From: Glycomyces buryatensis
GTDB taxonomy: Bacteria; Actinomycetota; Actinomycetes; Mycobacteriales; Micromonosporaceae
Direction: 5' to 3'
Assembly (NCBI RefSeq): GCF_004912275.1
Contig: NZ_STGY01000076.1
Span: 208 to 64,207, forward strand
DNA: 64,000 nt
Under the pieces are notes generated by a model. It was not told the DNA's origin. It was given only the letters and a program-made list of their open reading frames with translations, and searched no databases. This document shows, piece by piece, positions 25,859-33,404 of this stretch. Position numbers and translations under genes: made by a program. How positions within the stretch are numbered: the stretch's first letter is position 1; each line of letters begins with the position of its first letter.

Positions 25859-26572
25859 TCAGAGAAGACCCTGTTCTGCGGCCCGATTGAGGATCGCCTC
25901 GACTTCGCGTCGCCAACGCCGCTTGCGGTCCTCAGGGGTTCCCTTCCAGCCGGGCCGTGTGACCATGCCGCAGATCCGCCCGCGTTCGTGAAGCAGATCC
26001 GCGACCGGCGAAAGCCTGTTCTCGGCGTTCACCACGCTCAACACCGCATGCTCCGATGCGACCGTCGGTTCGACGGCAAACCGGAACCTGTCCAAGTCGA
26101 AGGTCCCGACCACACTCTGCGGCAACTGCACAGGCTCAGAAGCCTGGACACCCTCGGCGTGCCAGGACGCGATCAGTGAGGCGATGTGGTTGCGCTGCTG
26201 GACTTTCCATGCCTCCGTCTGTTCCGACCGAGGAGGATCCCACCGGACCTCTCGAACCACGCCGCCCGCATGGACCGCGTGACCGATCTTCACTGGATGC
26301 CCGTGGGAGTCCAGCCAGACTGAGGCGTATCCGGTTTTCCTGCGGGCCTTCAACGACAGCCAGTTGCCGCTTTCGCTCTGCCATCGCCCGAGCATCTCGA
26401 AGTCGCTCTTGGCGGTTCGTAGACTCTGCGCCGTCACCGGCACGCTCCCCTCGATGAGTACCTGGTGAACCGAGCCGGATCGCGGTGACACCGACGAAGC
26501 GGCCCGGAATTCCTGTGAACCCATCGTGGCGAAACCGGGGTTGCGGGCGCTAACCTCTTGCGGGTATCTCAT
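25859..26572 (-). CDS. Uncharacterised protein, first gene of the TauD/NUDIX operon
   Basis: I do not recognise this 237-residue soluble protein. It has a tryptophan-rich middle (FEMLGRWQSESGNWLSLKAR, VREVRWDPPRSEQTEAW) and a basic helical C-terminus (GTPEDRKRRWRREVEAIL). There is no signal peptide or membrane segment. Its ATG at 26572 has no Shine-Dalgarno sequence but a TATAT box lies 7-11 bases upstream, so the message is probably leaderless; ATG at codon 17 is an alternative start. It is divergent from the XRE gene, with only 23 bases between the two starts, and is likely cotranscribed with the dioxygenase downstream. Confidence 0.65.
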   Translation of the reverse strand: MRYPQEVSARNPGFATMGSQEFRAASSVSPRSGSVHQVLIEGSVPVTAQSLRTAKSDFEMLGRWQSESGNWLSLKARRKTGYASVWLDSHGHPVKIGHAVHAGGVVREVRWDPPRSEQTEAWKVQQRNHIASLIASWHAEGVQASEPVQLPQSVVGTFDLDRFRFAVEPTVASEHAVLSVVNAENRLSPVADLLHERGRICGMVTRPGWKGTPEDRKRRWRREVEAILNRAAEQGLL

Positions 26573-26595
26573 AGTGAGATATAGGCTAGATCGCT
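26573..26595. promoter_or_regulatory. 23-bp divergent, probably leaderless promoter pair
   Basis: The two start codons are 23 bases apart and neither has a ribosome site. On the minus strand CTATAT lies at -12 to -7 from the ATG. On the plus strand TAGGCT lies at -14 to -9. Both suit leaderless transcripts, whose -35 regions would lie inside the opposite genes. The XRE protein is the likely regulator. Confidence 0.5.
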
Positions 26596-27447
26596 ATGGA
26601 CATACCGATGTTCGTGCCGGTGGATCTCCCGGACGCCCTCTGGAACCGCGACAACATGCGCCAGGCGCTCGCTGCCCGTGACATCGCAGCGGTCTTTCGC
26701 CTCGCTCGCCAATACGGCGGACTCTCGCAGTCCCGCATCGGCATCGCCACCGGCATCGGCCAGGGCCGCACCAACGAGGTCTTCAACGGCAAACGCAAGA
26801 TCGTCAGCATCGAAGTCCTTGAACGCATCGCCGACGGACTAGGCATGCCCGACCGAGCCCGTCAACTCCTTGGCCTTGCCCCCGCTATCGGCGAACCACA
26901 AGATTCCGAGGCTCAAGCCGCCCGCATCGGCATCACGAGAGTGTTCGCAGCCCAGGCCACGGCTGCGCAAGAGATCCGCGACGCCGCCTGGCAAGCAAAC
27001 GAAGTCGACCTCCTGGCCGTCCGAGCGCTCGGCCTCATCGGCCTTAACGACTCCCTCCTCCGAGAACCGCTAACCGCCGAACGCGCCGAACCCGTCAAAG
27101 CCCGAGTCCTCCTCCTCGACCCCGACTCCCCAGCCGCAGCCCACCGAGCCCACGAGATCGGCGAGTCCGAGGAATCCTTCACGGCCGGCATCCGAATGTC
27201 GATAGCCCGCCTCCGCGAACTCACCGACCAGCCCCACCTCGACCTCAGCGTCGCCCTCTACAACACCCTGCCGACCTGGCGCCTCATCCGAGTAGACCAG
27301 ACCATCTACCTCTCGATGTTCAACGGCGCTACCGAAGGCCACCAGAGCGCCATCTACCGCCTCAGTGCCGCCCAGTACAACCTCCTCCACACCGGCTTCA
27401 CCCGCCAATACGAAGACCTCTGGACTACCGCCGAGCGCCTGATCTGA
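26596..27447 (+). CDS. XRE-type helix-turn-helix regulator with C-terminal sensor-like domain
   Basis: This 283-residue protein has an XRE HTH at about 35-90 (RLARQYGGLSQSRIGIATGI ... VFNGKRKIVSIEVLERIADG) and a C-terminal domain of about 160 residues with EPVKARVLLLDPDSPAA and hydrophobic beta-like strands. Similar actinobacterial HTH proteins carry a C-terminal domain of unknown ligand. It is the first gene of a tight operon: the CYTH gene starts 12 bases after it and the HEPN-type gene 22 bases after that. It probably regulates its own operon and the divergent one. The start ATG is assumed leaderless. Confidence 0.82.
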   Translation: MDIPMFVPVDLPDALWNRDNMRQALAARDIAAVFRLARQYGGLSQSRIGIATGIGQGRTNEVFNGKRKIVSIEVLERIADGLGMPDRARQLLGLAPAIGEPQDSEAQAARIGITRVFAAQATAAQEIRDAAWQANEVDLLAVRALGLIGLNDSLLREPLTAERAEPVKARVLLLDPDSPAAAHRAHEIGESEESFTAGIRMSIARLRELTDQPHLDLSVALYNTLPTWRLIRVDQTIYLSMFNGATEGHQSAIYRLSAAQYNLLHTGFTRQYEDLWTTAERLI

Positions 27448-27459
27448 GAAGGTGAGAAC

Positions 27460-28044
27460 ATGATCGAAGCCGAGCTGAAAGCCCGCGTGAAAGACGTCGA
27501 AGCCGTCCGAACCTGGCTCCAAGCGCGAGCAGAGGAAGAGGAAGCCACCTACCACGACACCTACTACGACTGGCCCGACCGCCGACTCGAAACCAAAGGT
27601 CAAGAAATTCGCCTTCGCACCATCACCGCACCAGCAGGTACCAGCCATGTCCTAACCTACAAGCAACCCCCAGCTGACAGGGAAAGCGGCTCCAAACCGG
27701 AGTACGAAACCATCATCGCTGACCGAGCCCCTGTCTCAGCTATGCTTTGCGACCTCGGCCTAGTTGAATTGGTGAGTCTTACCAAGCATTGCCTAAATTT
27801 CCGATTTGACTACAGGAATCGACAGATACTCGCCACCCTCGTGACGGTGCCCGAGCTGAGTGGAGCTTTCCTGGAAGTTGAGACCCTAACCGAATCGGCG
27901 GAAATTAATGCCGCGCTCAAGACAGTGAAAGCTGTCATGGCTGATATTGAAGTAATACGTGATCTAAGTAGCGATTCGTACACGAAATCCGTCATGGCCG
28001 CTAGGGAAGCGCGAAATCTCATGTTAGCCAGGGATCTCTGCTGA
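27460..28044 (+). CDS. CYTH-domain protein (class IV adenylate cyclase/thiamine triphosphatase family)
   Basis: This 194-residue protein starts with the CYTH signature EAELKARV (ExExK type), then EIRLRT, VLTYKQP and a C-terminal GAFLEVETL that completes the acidic and basic tunnel residues binding a triphosphate and divalent metal. The family includes class IV adenylate cyclases and triphosphatases, and the reaction cannot be told from sequence. ATG 27460 follows GAAGGTGAGAAC. The gene lies between an XRE regulator and a HEPN-type protein. Base composition shifts from GC-rich to AT-rich near 27,750, inside the gene, with the protein pattern intact. Confidence 0.85.
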   Translation: MIEAELKARVKDVEAVRTWLQARAEEEEATYHDTYYDWPDRRLETKGQEIRLRTITAPAGTSHVLTYKQPPADRESGSKPEYETIIADRAPVSAMLCDLGLVELVSLTKHCLNFRFDYRNRQILATLVTVPELSGAFLEVETLTESAEINAALKTVKAVMADIEVIRDLSSDSYTKSVMAAREARNLMLARDLC

Positions 28045-28066
28045 AGAAATTCGAAAGGTAGCGACG

Positions 28067-28984
28067 ATGGAGATAGAAGATCATCCAGGGTTCTACGGAT
28101 TTGGCATGTCCGATGGAACGATTGCGATTCATGCAGACTGGCCTACCTATCCGATGGGCGGAAATGCCATGGATGCGCTGCTCGCTCTCGCAGCGTTTCC
28201 TGAAGGAGCCAGATTTACGGCAATAGATGATATTGATCGTGCGATTCTATTCATCGGATGGAGATTCGATGGCGTTGAGGATCCGTTTGATCGCCGGAAT
28301 CTGCATGCTGCGGTTTGGCACCAAGCTCTTCTTGATGCGATGGATCATAGATACATTTCTGGTATTGAGCGAATCTCCGAGAGGGAACATCATCGACGTT
28401 ATCGAGCCGAACTGCCAAGTCCCTTGTACCACAAATTGCCAGACGGGACTTTTGAGCTGTTGGAGTTGCCTCCGCTGAATGAATATGACGATGATGTTGA
28501 TGAAGATGGCAATTTCGATCCAAGCATTGCTACCTGGGTTGGGTTTTCTTCGCCTGAAAAGCATGTCGAGATTACGGGTTCAGGTCACCGCGCGCTCGTG
28601 AGATTCCTGGCAAGTGAACTCAAGATTCCAAGAGAAATTCGAAAAATCGTCAATATTCTGATTGACGCGGGGGCATACGACACGGCGATTAGAGAGACAG
28701 CGGTTCTCGTAGAATTTAGAATTCGACAATGGTGCACGTCCAAAAATTATGGAATAAGGCTCATAAATGAATTCATTGAAAATCTCGAAGCTTCCGGGTA
28801 TCCACATGCACTCGCGAAAATACTTCAAGGAGAGCTACGCACACTATTCAGCTTCGTGCGGAACGAGTTTGCACATAATCGTATTAGTCTGTCGGACGAG
28901 CGTGGCCGTGCAATCCTAGCGAGATTGGGATTCGCTTGGGATGCAGTGGAGGCTTTGACTCAATCGGATATAGATCAGGATTGA
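28067..28984 (+). CDS. HEPN/Ymh-like protein with RxxxxH motif, candidate RNase effector
   Basis: This 305-residue protein has an unknown N-terminal half with an acidic linker (EYDDDVDEDGNFD near 139-151). The C-terminal helical domain (about 190-300) resembles the TIGR02391/Ymh group, with AYDTAIRETAVLVEFRIRQW and the motif RNEFAHN; R265 and H270 fit the RX4-6H catalytic motif of HEPN ribonucleases. It is the third gene of the XRE-CYTH operon, 22 bases after the CYTH gene, and AT-rich. HEPN RNases are common toxic effectors in anti-phage systems, so an abortive-infection role is plausible but unproven. Confidence 0.72.
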   Translation: MEIEDHPGFYGFGMSDGTIAIHADWPTYPMGGNAMDALLALAAFPEGARFTAIDDIDRAILFIGWRFDGVEDPFDRRNLHAAVWHQALLDAMDHRYISGIERISEREHHRRYRAELPSPLYHKLPDGTFELLELPPLNEYDDDVDEDGNFDPSIATWVGFSSPEKHVEITGSGHRALVRFLASELKIPREIRKIVNILIDAGAYDTAIRETAVLVEFRIRQWCTSKNYGIRLINEFIENLEASGYPHALAKILQGELRTLFSFVRNEFAHNRISLSDERGRAILARLGFAWDAVEALTQSDIDQD

Positions 28985-29124
28985 CTCGGCCAAGTCGGCA
29001 GCGGGTGACGCTCGAACTCGCGTCCAGCGCAGCGAGAGGGTGCCGACCCGCGACCAATCTGTGGTGAGTTGGACAGAGTATCTGCGGGCTGGAAGTACAA
29101 GCTTGTCAGGACCCAGATCAGAAG

Positions 29125-30177
29125 CTATGAATGAACCTCGCGGAAGCGAGCGCGAAGAGACTCCGCCATTTCATCAATTCCCACATGCGCCTTCATGGAG
29201 GCGTAGGGATATTTCCGAGAGAGCTCTGAACTTGTCGGGTCGAAGACCGCTATACCAGTCAGCATTTGTGTAGAGAACGACTTGATTCGTTCTGCAAGAA
29301 TTGATGCCGCCTTCCTTGCGGCGTCGACGTATGAATCAAGATAATCGTAATTGACGATATCGAATCCGGTCGACTCAAATCCTCCCAGCGACTCAGGGCC
29401 CGGCTCGGATCTCAGCAATCGCACGTGGGATACTGGCTTGATCCGAACATCGCCTTCAATTACTTCCGCGGAAATCAATGGAGCTCGAAGGACTGCAATT
29501 GGAAACACCAAACGGACATCATAGTACATTCGCTGATGGCCAGGTCGGGTGATATCTTTAAGGTGTTCAAGTGCCTTCAGGACCGGCAAGGCTATGCTCC
29601 TATAACAATCCTCTCCTGACAGCTCAAGTGACTTCCCTTTTCGATGTGCCTTGGCAATGGACATTGCACGGACCGGATTAGGGATTCCAAGGTCCCAGAT
29701 TCCTAGGGCGTCCGACGCTGACATTTGAATAATGCCTTCAGCTGTGGGGTCATCTCGAAGTTCGATGTCTTCGTGAGGATGGCCAAACATTAGAGGGATA
29801 CTGCAGTGGCCAGCGGTTTCTCTCGTAAAGACGACAAAAGGCAGATCGGATTGCTTGCATTCAACTAGGAAGTTGAGATGAACCCTGATCCAGCTAGACG
29901 GATCATGAAAATCATCACGATCCTGTTGCGTTTCAGATACCTGGTACCCGACCAATGCGTCGATTTGCCTAATCGCCTCAGTTTCCCTGTCTACAAAACT
30001 CCATTCCTCCTGTATCTCGATTCGTTGATGCGAAGCTTCTGAGGGAAGATTTTTCAAGAGCTTATCTACGACCATTCCCTGCAATGGGTATCCGGAGCGA
30101 GTGATCGCCTTCCTTAGTTTTTCGTAGTCTGCGTCAGCCCAATCTGTAAACGTTTCTTGCGGCGATTCATCGGGCAC
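29125..30177 (-). CDS. Uncharacterised protein with a PD-(D/E)xK nuclease core (gene B of pair)
   Basis: This protein of about 350 residues has a nuclease-like core at about 55-120: QEEWSFVDRE, then RQIDALVGYQ (D73) and a beta strand NFLVECKQSDLPFVVF with E106 and K108. The rest is not recognised. GTG 30177 was chosen because AGAGGAG lies seven bases upstream; a longer frame from TTG 30258 overlaps the preceding gene. It lies 52 bases after the other PD-(D/E)xK gene on the same strand, so they are probably one operon. The AT-rich composition suggests acquisition from another source. Function as a DNA-targeting defence protein is inference. Confidence 0.72.
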   Translation of the reverse strand: MPDESPQETFTDWADADYEKLRKAITRSGYPLQGMVVDKLLKNLPSEASHQRIEIQEEWSFVDRETEAIRQIDALVGYQVSETQQDRDDFHDPSSWIRVHLNFLVECKQSDLPFVVFTRETAGHCSIPLMFGHPHEDIELRDDPTAEGIIQMSASDALGIWDLGIPNPVRAMSIAKAHRKGKSLELSGEDCYRSIALPVLKALEHLKDITRPGHQRMYYDVRLVFPIAVLRAPLISAEVIEGDVRIKPVSHVRLLRSEPGPESLGGFESTGFDIVNYDYLDSYVDAARKAASILAERIKSFSTQMLTGIAVFDPTSSELSRKYPYASMKAHVGIDEMAESLRARFREVHS

Positions 30178-30229
30178 TAAATGGCTCCTCTGGATTCTTG
30201 GAAGTCGGGTTTCGGATGATTTGAACAAT

Positions 30230-31663
30230 CTATAGGAGCTCTTGGAATCTCTCGACAAGATGGCGGAACATGATCCCGTCGATTCCGTTTATTCTTGACT
30301 CGACCAAAATTTTAATGTCCTTGTCATCGAGGGCGATAGCAAATCCATGATGATCCTGCGCAGCGTCACGACACTTCCGGATAATTCGAGATTTGTCTCC
30401 AAACCCCCGGTGGCAGAGAAGGCCAACTTGCCCTCGCATCGGGGAAAAACGCATCGCAAGTTGGTCAATTTCAGGGTTCGAGATCTCAGACCCATAATTC
30501 TTGCATTCTACTGCAATGAAGGCAGCCGGAGTTTCATGTTGAACTCGTACCCAGTGAAAGAATCCTTCTGTTGCACGGTTAGTATATTGGATGTCGATGC
30601 GTTTTCTACCCTCGTGTATGTTGAACTCGCGCTGAGGAAGATCAAGCGCTGGATAAAACAGGGCAGACAAGAGTGCTTCAATAGCTAGATGGTAGGTGTT
30701 CGCATTGTCCTTGCCTGGCGGCACCGACAAGACCCGCTCTAGCAGACTCTCCCAATCTGGCATTGGGGTTTCGGTAGCGGATGCAATTTCCTCATGGCTG
30801 GGGGGAAGTTGCGGACGAGCTTTGGACTTCCGATATCTGTCCAGAATTGAAGGATCTTTTATGGTGGTGTCAAGATTGATGACTTTTCCTTCTCCGTATT
30901 TCTCTCTTACGGATTTTTTCGTAACCTTTCGATCTCCATTCTTCAATGTTTGGACTAGCAGGGAGCTAGCTCGAAGCTCCTCCTCTTGAAGCACTGGTAG
31001 GACATAATGAGTGTAGTACTCGCCGGGCTCAAAGGAAGTAGAGCGTCGCACTATGCTCTTCGGAACCAAGAGCAGAGGGCCATCCGACGTCACGGAAAGG
31101 CTGACGTATTGATGCATCCACGTGCGCGAATGATGGTTCCATATCCGGCCAGATCCGACATCCTCTTCCATTGGGATGTTGTAATACCTGCAAGCATCTT
31201 GGGTGAACTCGATAAGCGAACCACGAATGATGTTTGTAGTAATGTCTGAAATAATATCGAATCCAATTCCTTCGATGAAAAGGATGGTGTCCTCGAGATC
31301 TTCCAACAGGCCAGTGGAAACTGCTCTGCTCTTGCGGAGTGCTTCCCACATTTCTCTTGCAAGATCCCGTCCCATTCCACGGCCTCTTGCGCGCCCTTTC
31401 GATAGGCCGAGCCGAGTTTCATTTGGCTCGCTCATGGATGCCAAGAGTTGCTGTGCCAATTGATGGTTCTCTTGTTGGATCGCATCGAGGACAGCACTGA
31501 AAAAGCTTTGAAGCAAGCTAACGCATTGGTTTCCCCACTCGCTGTCGACCCATCGAAGCGCGTGAGGGTCTAGGAACAGCTGAGTGTCCTTGTAAGTGTC
31601 AACATCCACGAACTCAAGGCTGCTTTGCGTGCGGCCGAGCTCGTAATATGAGGAGATTCTCAT
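30230..31663 (-). CDS. Uncharacterised protein with C-terminal PD-(D/E)xK (Mrr-like) nuclease domain (gene A of pair)
   Basis: This 477-residue protein has a conserved-looking N-terminal region (SSYYELGRTQSSLEFVDVDT, FIEGIGFDIISDITTNIIRG) of unknown function. The C-terminal domain at about 325-450 has a PD-(D/E)xK core: RKRIDIQY with D357 and AAFIAVECKNYG with E386 and K388, preceded by a helix with E329. Mrr-type restriction domains share this pattern. The start is ATG 31663 behind GGATGAA. It is the first gene of the pair with 29125-30177. Composition is AT-rich relative to the host. Restriction-like or abortive defence is the best guess. Confidence 0.72.
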   Translation of the reverse strand: MRISSYYELGRTQSSLEFVDVDTYKDTQLFLDPHALRWVDSEWGNQCVSLLQSFFSAVLDAIQQENHQLAQQLLASMSEPNETRLGLSKGRARGRGMGRDLAREMWEALRKSRAVSTGLLEDLEDTILFIEGIGFDIISDITTNIIRGSLIEFTQDACRYYNIPMEEDVGSGRIWNHHSRTWMHQYVSLSVTSDGPLLLVPKSIVRRSTSFEPGEYYTHYVLPVLQEEELRASSLLVQTLKNGDRKVTKKSVREKYGEGKVINLDTTIKDPSILDRYRKSKARPQLPPSHEEIASATETPMPDWESLLERVLSVPPGKDNANTYHLAIEALLSALFYPALDLPQREFNIHEGRKRIDIQYTNRATEGFFHWVRVQHETPAAFIAVECKNYGSEISNPEIDQLAMRFSPMRGQVGLLCHRGFGDKSRIIRKCRDAAQDHHGFAIALDDKDIKILVESRINGIDGIMFRHLVERFQELL

Positions 31664-31886
31664 ATTTCATCCGTTCGGAAGGGTTTGTTTGCATCGCAAG
31701 GGTGGGAATGGCCGAGAAGTGATGATACCTCAGAATCGGTTCTGGTGGTGGTGATGAACCGATTGAGCTCCAAGGGTCCGAGTCCTTTTTAGTGCACACC
31801 GGACTGGGGTGGCTAGTGTGGCGGATGGTGGGAGAGGGATCTGCCAGCGCTGTTGTGGGTACCGCCTCGCTCGACCACCTTCCGGT

Positions 31887-32082
31887 TCAGGTCGCTGACG
31901 TGCCGGGACTCCGGTCGAGGTTGAATTGGTTGATGGGAACGTAAGGCTCGGTGAAGGTGGCGCCTTCGAGGTGACGGCCTGCGGTCTCTGAGGCACACTG
32001 GAGCCACTTTCCATCGGGAACACGTCTTGGAGCTCGAAGGCGAGTCGAACAGTTTCTTCGTGTCAGCGACATACATTCTCAT
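31887..32082 (-). pseudogene. Frameshifted remnant of a small element-borne gene
   Basis: Minus-strand sequence from 32082 reads MRMYVADTKKLFDSP, then loses sense. A neighbouring frame reads RRVPDGKWLQCASETAGRH and TFTEPYVPINQFNLDR up to a stop at 31887. The two halves look like one small protein split by a single-base frameshift near 32,030. Small proteins of this kind accompany integrative elements of actinobacteria, but I cannot name it. It lies between the nuclease pair and the decayed integrase. Confidence 0.4.
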
Positions 32083-32194
32083 GGTTGTCTAGCAATGGTC
32101 CTGCTAATCAGACACCATGCGCGTGAGGTTTCTGATCAGTGCTATGACCTGGGGCGATGGGTTCAGATACGGCATTGCTAGGTGCACAGATACG

Positions 32195-32218
32195 AAGGCC
32201 CCGCTTGTCCGGGGCCTT
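32195..32218. terminator. Rho-independent terminator
   Basis: AAGGCCCCG and CGGGGCCTT flank a CTTGTC loop, giving a strong GC stem followed on the plus strand by CTTTT. It lies right after the end of the minus-strand integrase remnant, and the AAG/CTT ends let it work in both directions. Confidence 0.75.
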
Positions 32219-32223
32219 CTTTT

Positions 32224-32905
32224 CTATGCCCTACTCGGCCTTGAACCTTTGGCGCTTGCTAGGGGAGAGCCAAAAAGAGAGCCCTGTTTTGGCAGCCTAA
32301 ACGTCCCTTGAGGATCCAGGTGTTCCTCCTGGAGTGCTGCGTCCATCAGGTCGGCCCCCTTGGTGATGACCGGTCGGAGCTGGTGGCGGTACACGATCCA
32401 GGTCGTGGCGATGTCTTTGTGGCCCACGAGGTCGGCGATGAGCTCGACTGAAGCGCCGCGCTCGGACATGATCGACACGAACGTATGGCGCAAGTCCCGG
32501 GGCGTCCACGAACCGGCGATTCGGGCCTGGGCGACCACGTCCCTGAACTGCCTGCGGATGACCTCGGCCGACGGCACGGTGTCGCTCCGGGTGCCGAACA
32601 CGTAGACGATCCCCGCCGACTTCCAGCCGTGCCGGTCTCTCCACTGCTGCTGCCGCACTTGGTGATCGGCAAGAATCTCGACGGCGAGTTCGGGCAATGC
32701 CACGGTCCGCCGGCTCCCCGCCGTCTTGGTGTCCCCTCCGCCCCGGACAGAATGCCAGATTTCGACATGCGGCACCCGGCTCTCAGTGTGCTCACGCCCG
32801 CACGAGCAGATCTGCCCCGGGACCGGATTGAGATGCAAGTGCCGCCATTCAAGCGGCCGAGACCTCCGCGATGCTCTGACCGCGAACCTCTGGGCGGATC
32901 CTGCT
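32224..32905 (-). pseudogene. Tyrosine integrase, C-terminal remnant
   Basis: The minus strand encodes the C-terminal catalytic part of a phage/AICE-type tyrosine integrase. Visible are HVEIWHSVRGGGDTKTAGSR, TPRDLRHTFVSIMSERGAS with the RxxH motif, LVGHKDIATT and the tyrosine in IVYRHQLRPV. The N-terminal DNA-binding domain is missing. The first catalytic arginine region near 32,850-32,905 is scrambled between frames (RPEVRGQSIAEVS in one, LEWRHLHLNP in another) with a stop between them. I read it as an inactive remnant left by an integrative element. Confidence 0.8.
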
Positions 32906-33064
32906 CCCATCAGGACGAGTCCCCAACGAGAGTGCACCGACGAACCGCTGGTGTGTCGCATCCCAATAGATCGTGCCAGCACCTTTTCGGGCGGACTTGC
33001 GCGGGGCGCCTAGGGGTTCTCATACGGCCATGACCGTCATCCCCCGTGATGATCTCCCTTCAAC

Positions 33065-33084
33065 TATAGAACATATGATCTATA
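33065..33084. promoter_or_regulatory. 20-bp palindrome with CATATG core in AT-rich DNA
   Basis: TATAGAACATATGATCTATA is symmetric at 18 of 20 positions and lies in a very AT-rich patch (33,060-33,110) between the integrase remnant and host genes. It could be a repressor operator or part of the old attachment site. No gene start lies within 70 bases. Confidence 0.45.
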
Positions 33085-33156
33085 TATTCGTATTATCAAA
33101 CAAATGACTGATCCACGGATGTGACGGCCCAAAACTTTCTGGCTAGGCAAGTGGCC

Positions 33157-33297
33157 TTACCGGTCTCGGCACGAAGCTCCGGTCGGGTTGGCCGGTGGGA
33201 CCGAAGGAAGTAGCGCGGCGGCCGCGACGGCGAGCGCCATGCCCGCGCCGATGACCGCCCGACGAACTGAGGACTGATATTTCGCGGTCGTCCCTCT
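33157..33297 (-). pseudogene. Truncated start of an exported protein at the island border
   Basis: The minus strand from TTG 33297 reads LRGTTAKYQSSVRRAVIG and then GMALAVAAAALLPSVPPA, a typical signal peptide with a basic start and alanine-rich core. It stops after 46 residues at 33157, where island-like sequence begins. I read it as the beginning of a host secreted-protein gene cut off by the island. The start codon and original product are unknown. Confidence 0.35.
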
Positions 33298-33404
33298 CAA
33301 AGCTCGATGCCGGGCGCTCGCCGGAACCGACGAGCGCCCGCCTCCTCGGCTCCTGGTCGGCGCCCGAACACACCTCCACATCGGTGGAAGGGGCGCGTGA
33401 CTGA

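Larger units (their letters stand above)
21729..32905. mobile_element. Composite integrated element (serine integrase end to decayed tyrosine integrase end)
   Basis: The interval is bounded on the left by a tRNA-Leu fragment with an abutting serine integrase and on the right by a decayed tyrosine integrase. Cargo has no housekeeping genes. Base composition changes sharply within it, from GC-rich at 22-27.5 kb to AT-rich at 28-31.7 kb. Host-like genes resume at 33.4 kb. I could not find a second copy of the tRNA 3' end at the right edge, so the exact boundaries and the number of independent insertions are uncertain. Confidence 0.5.
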
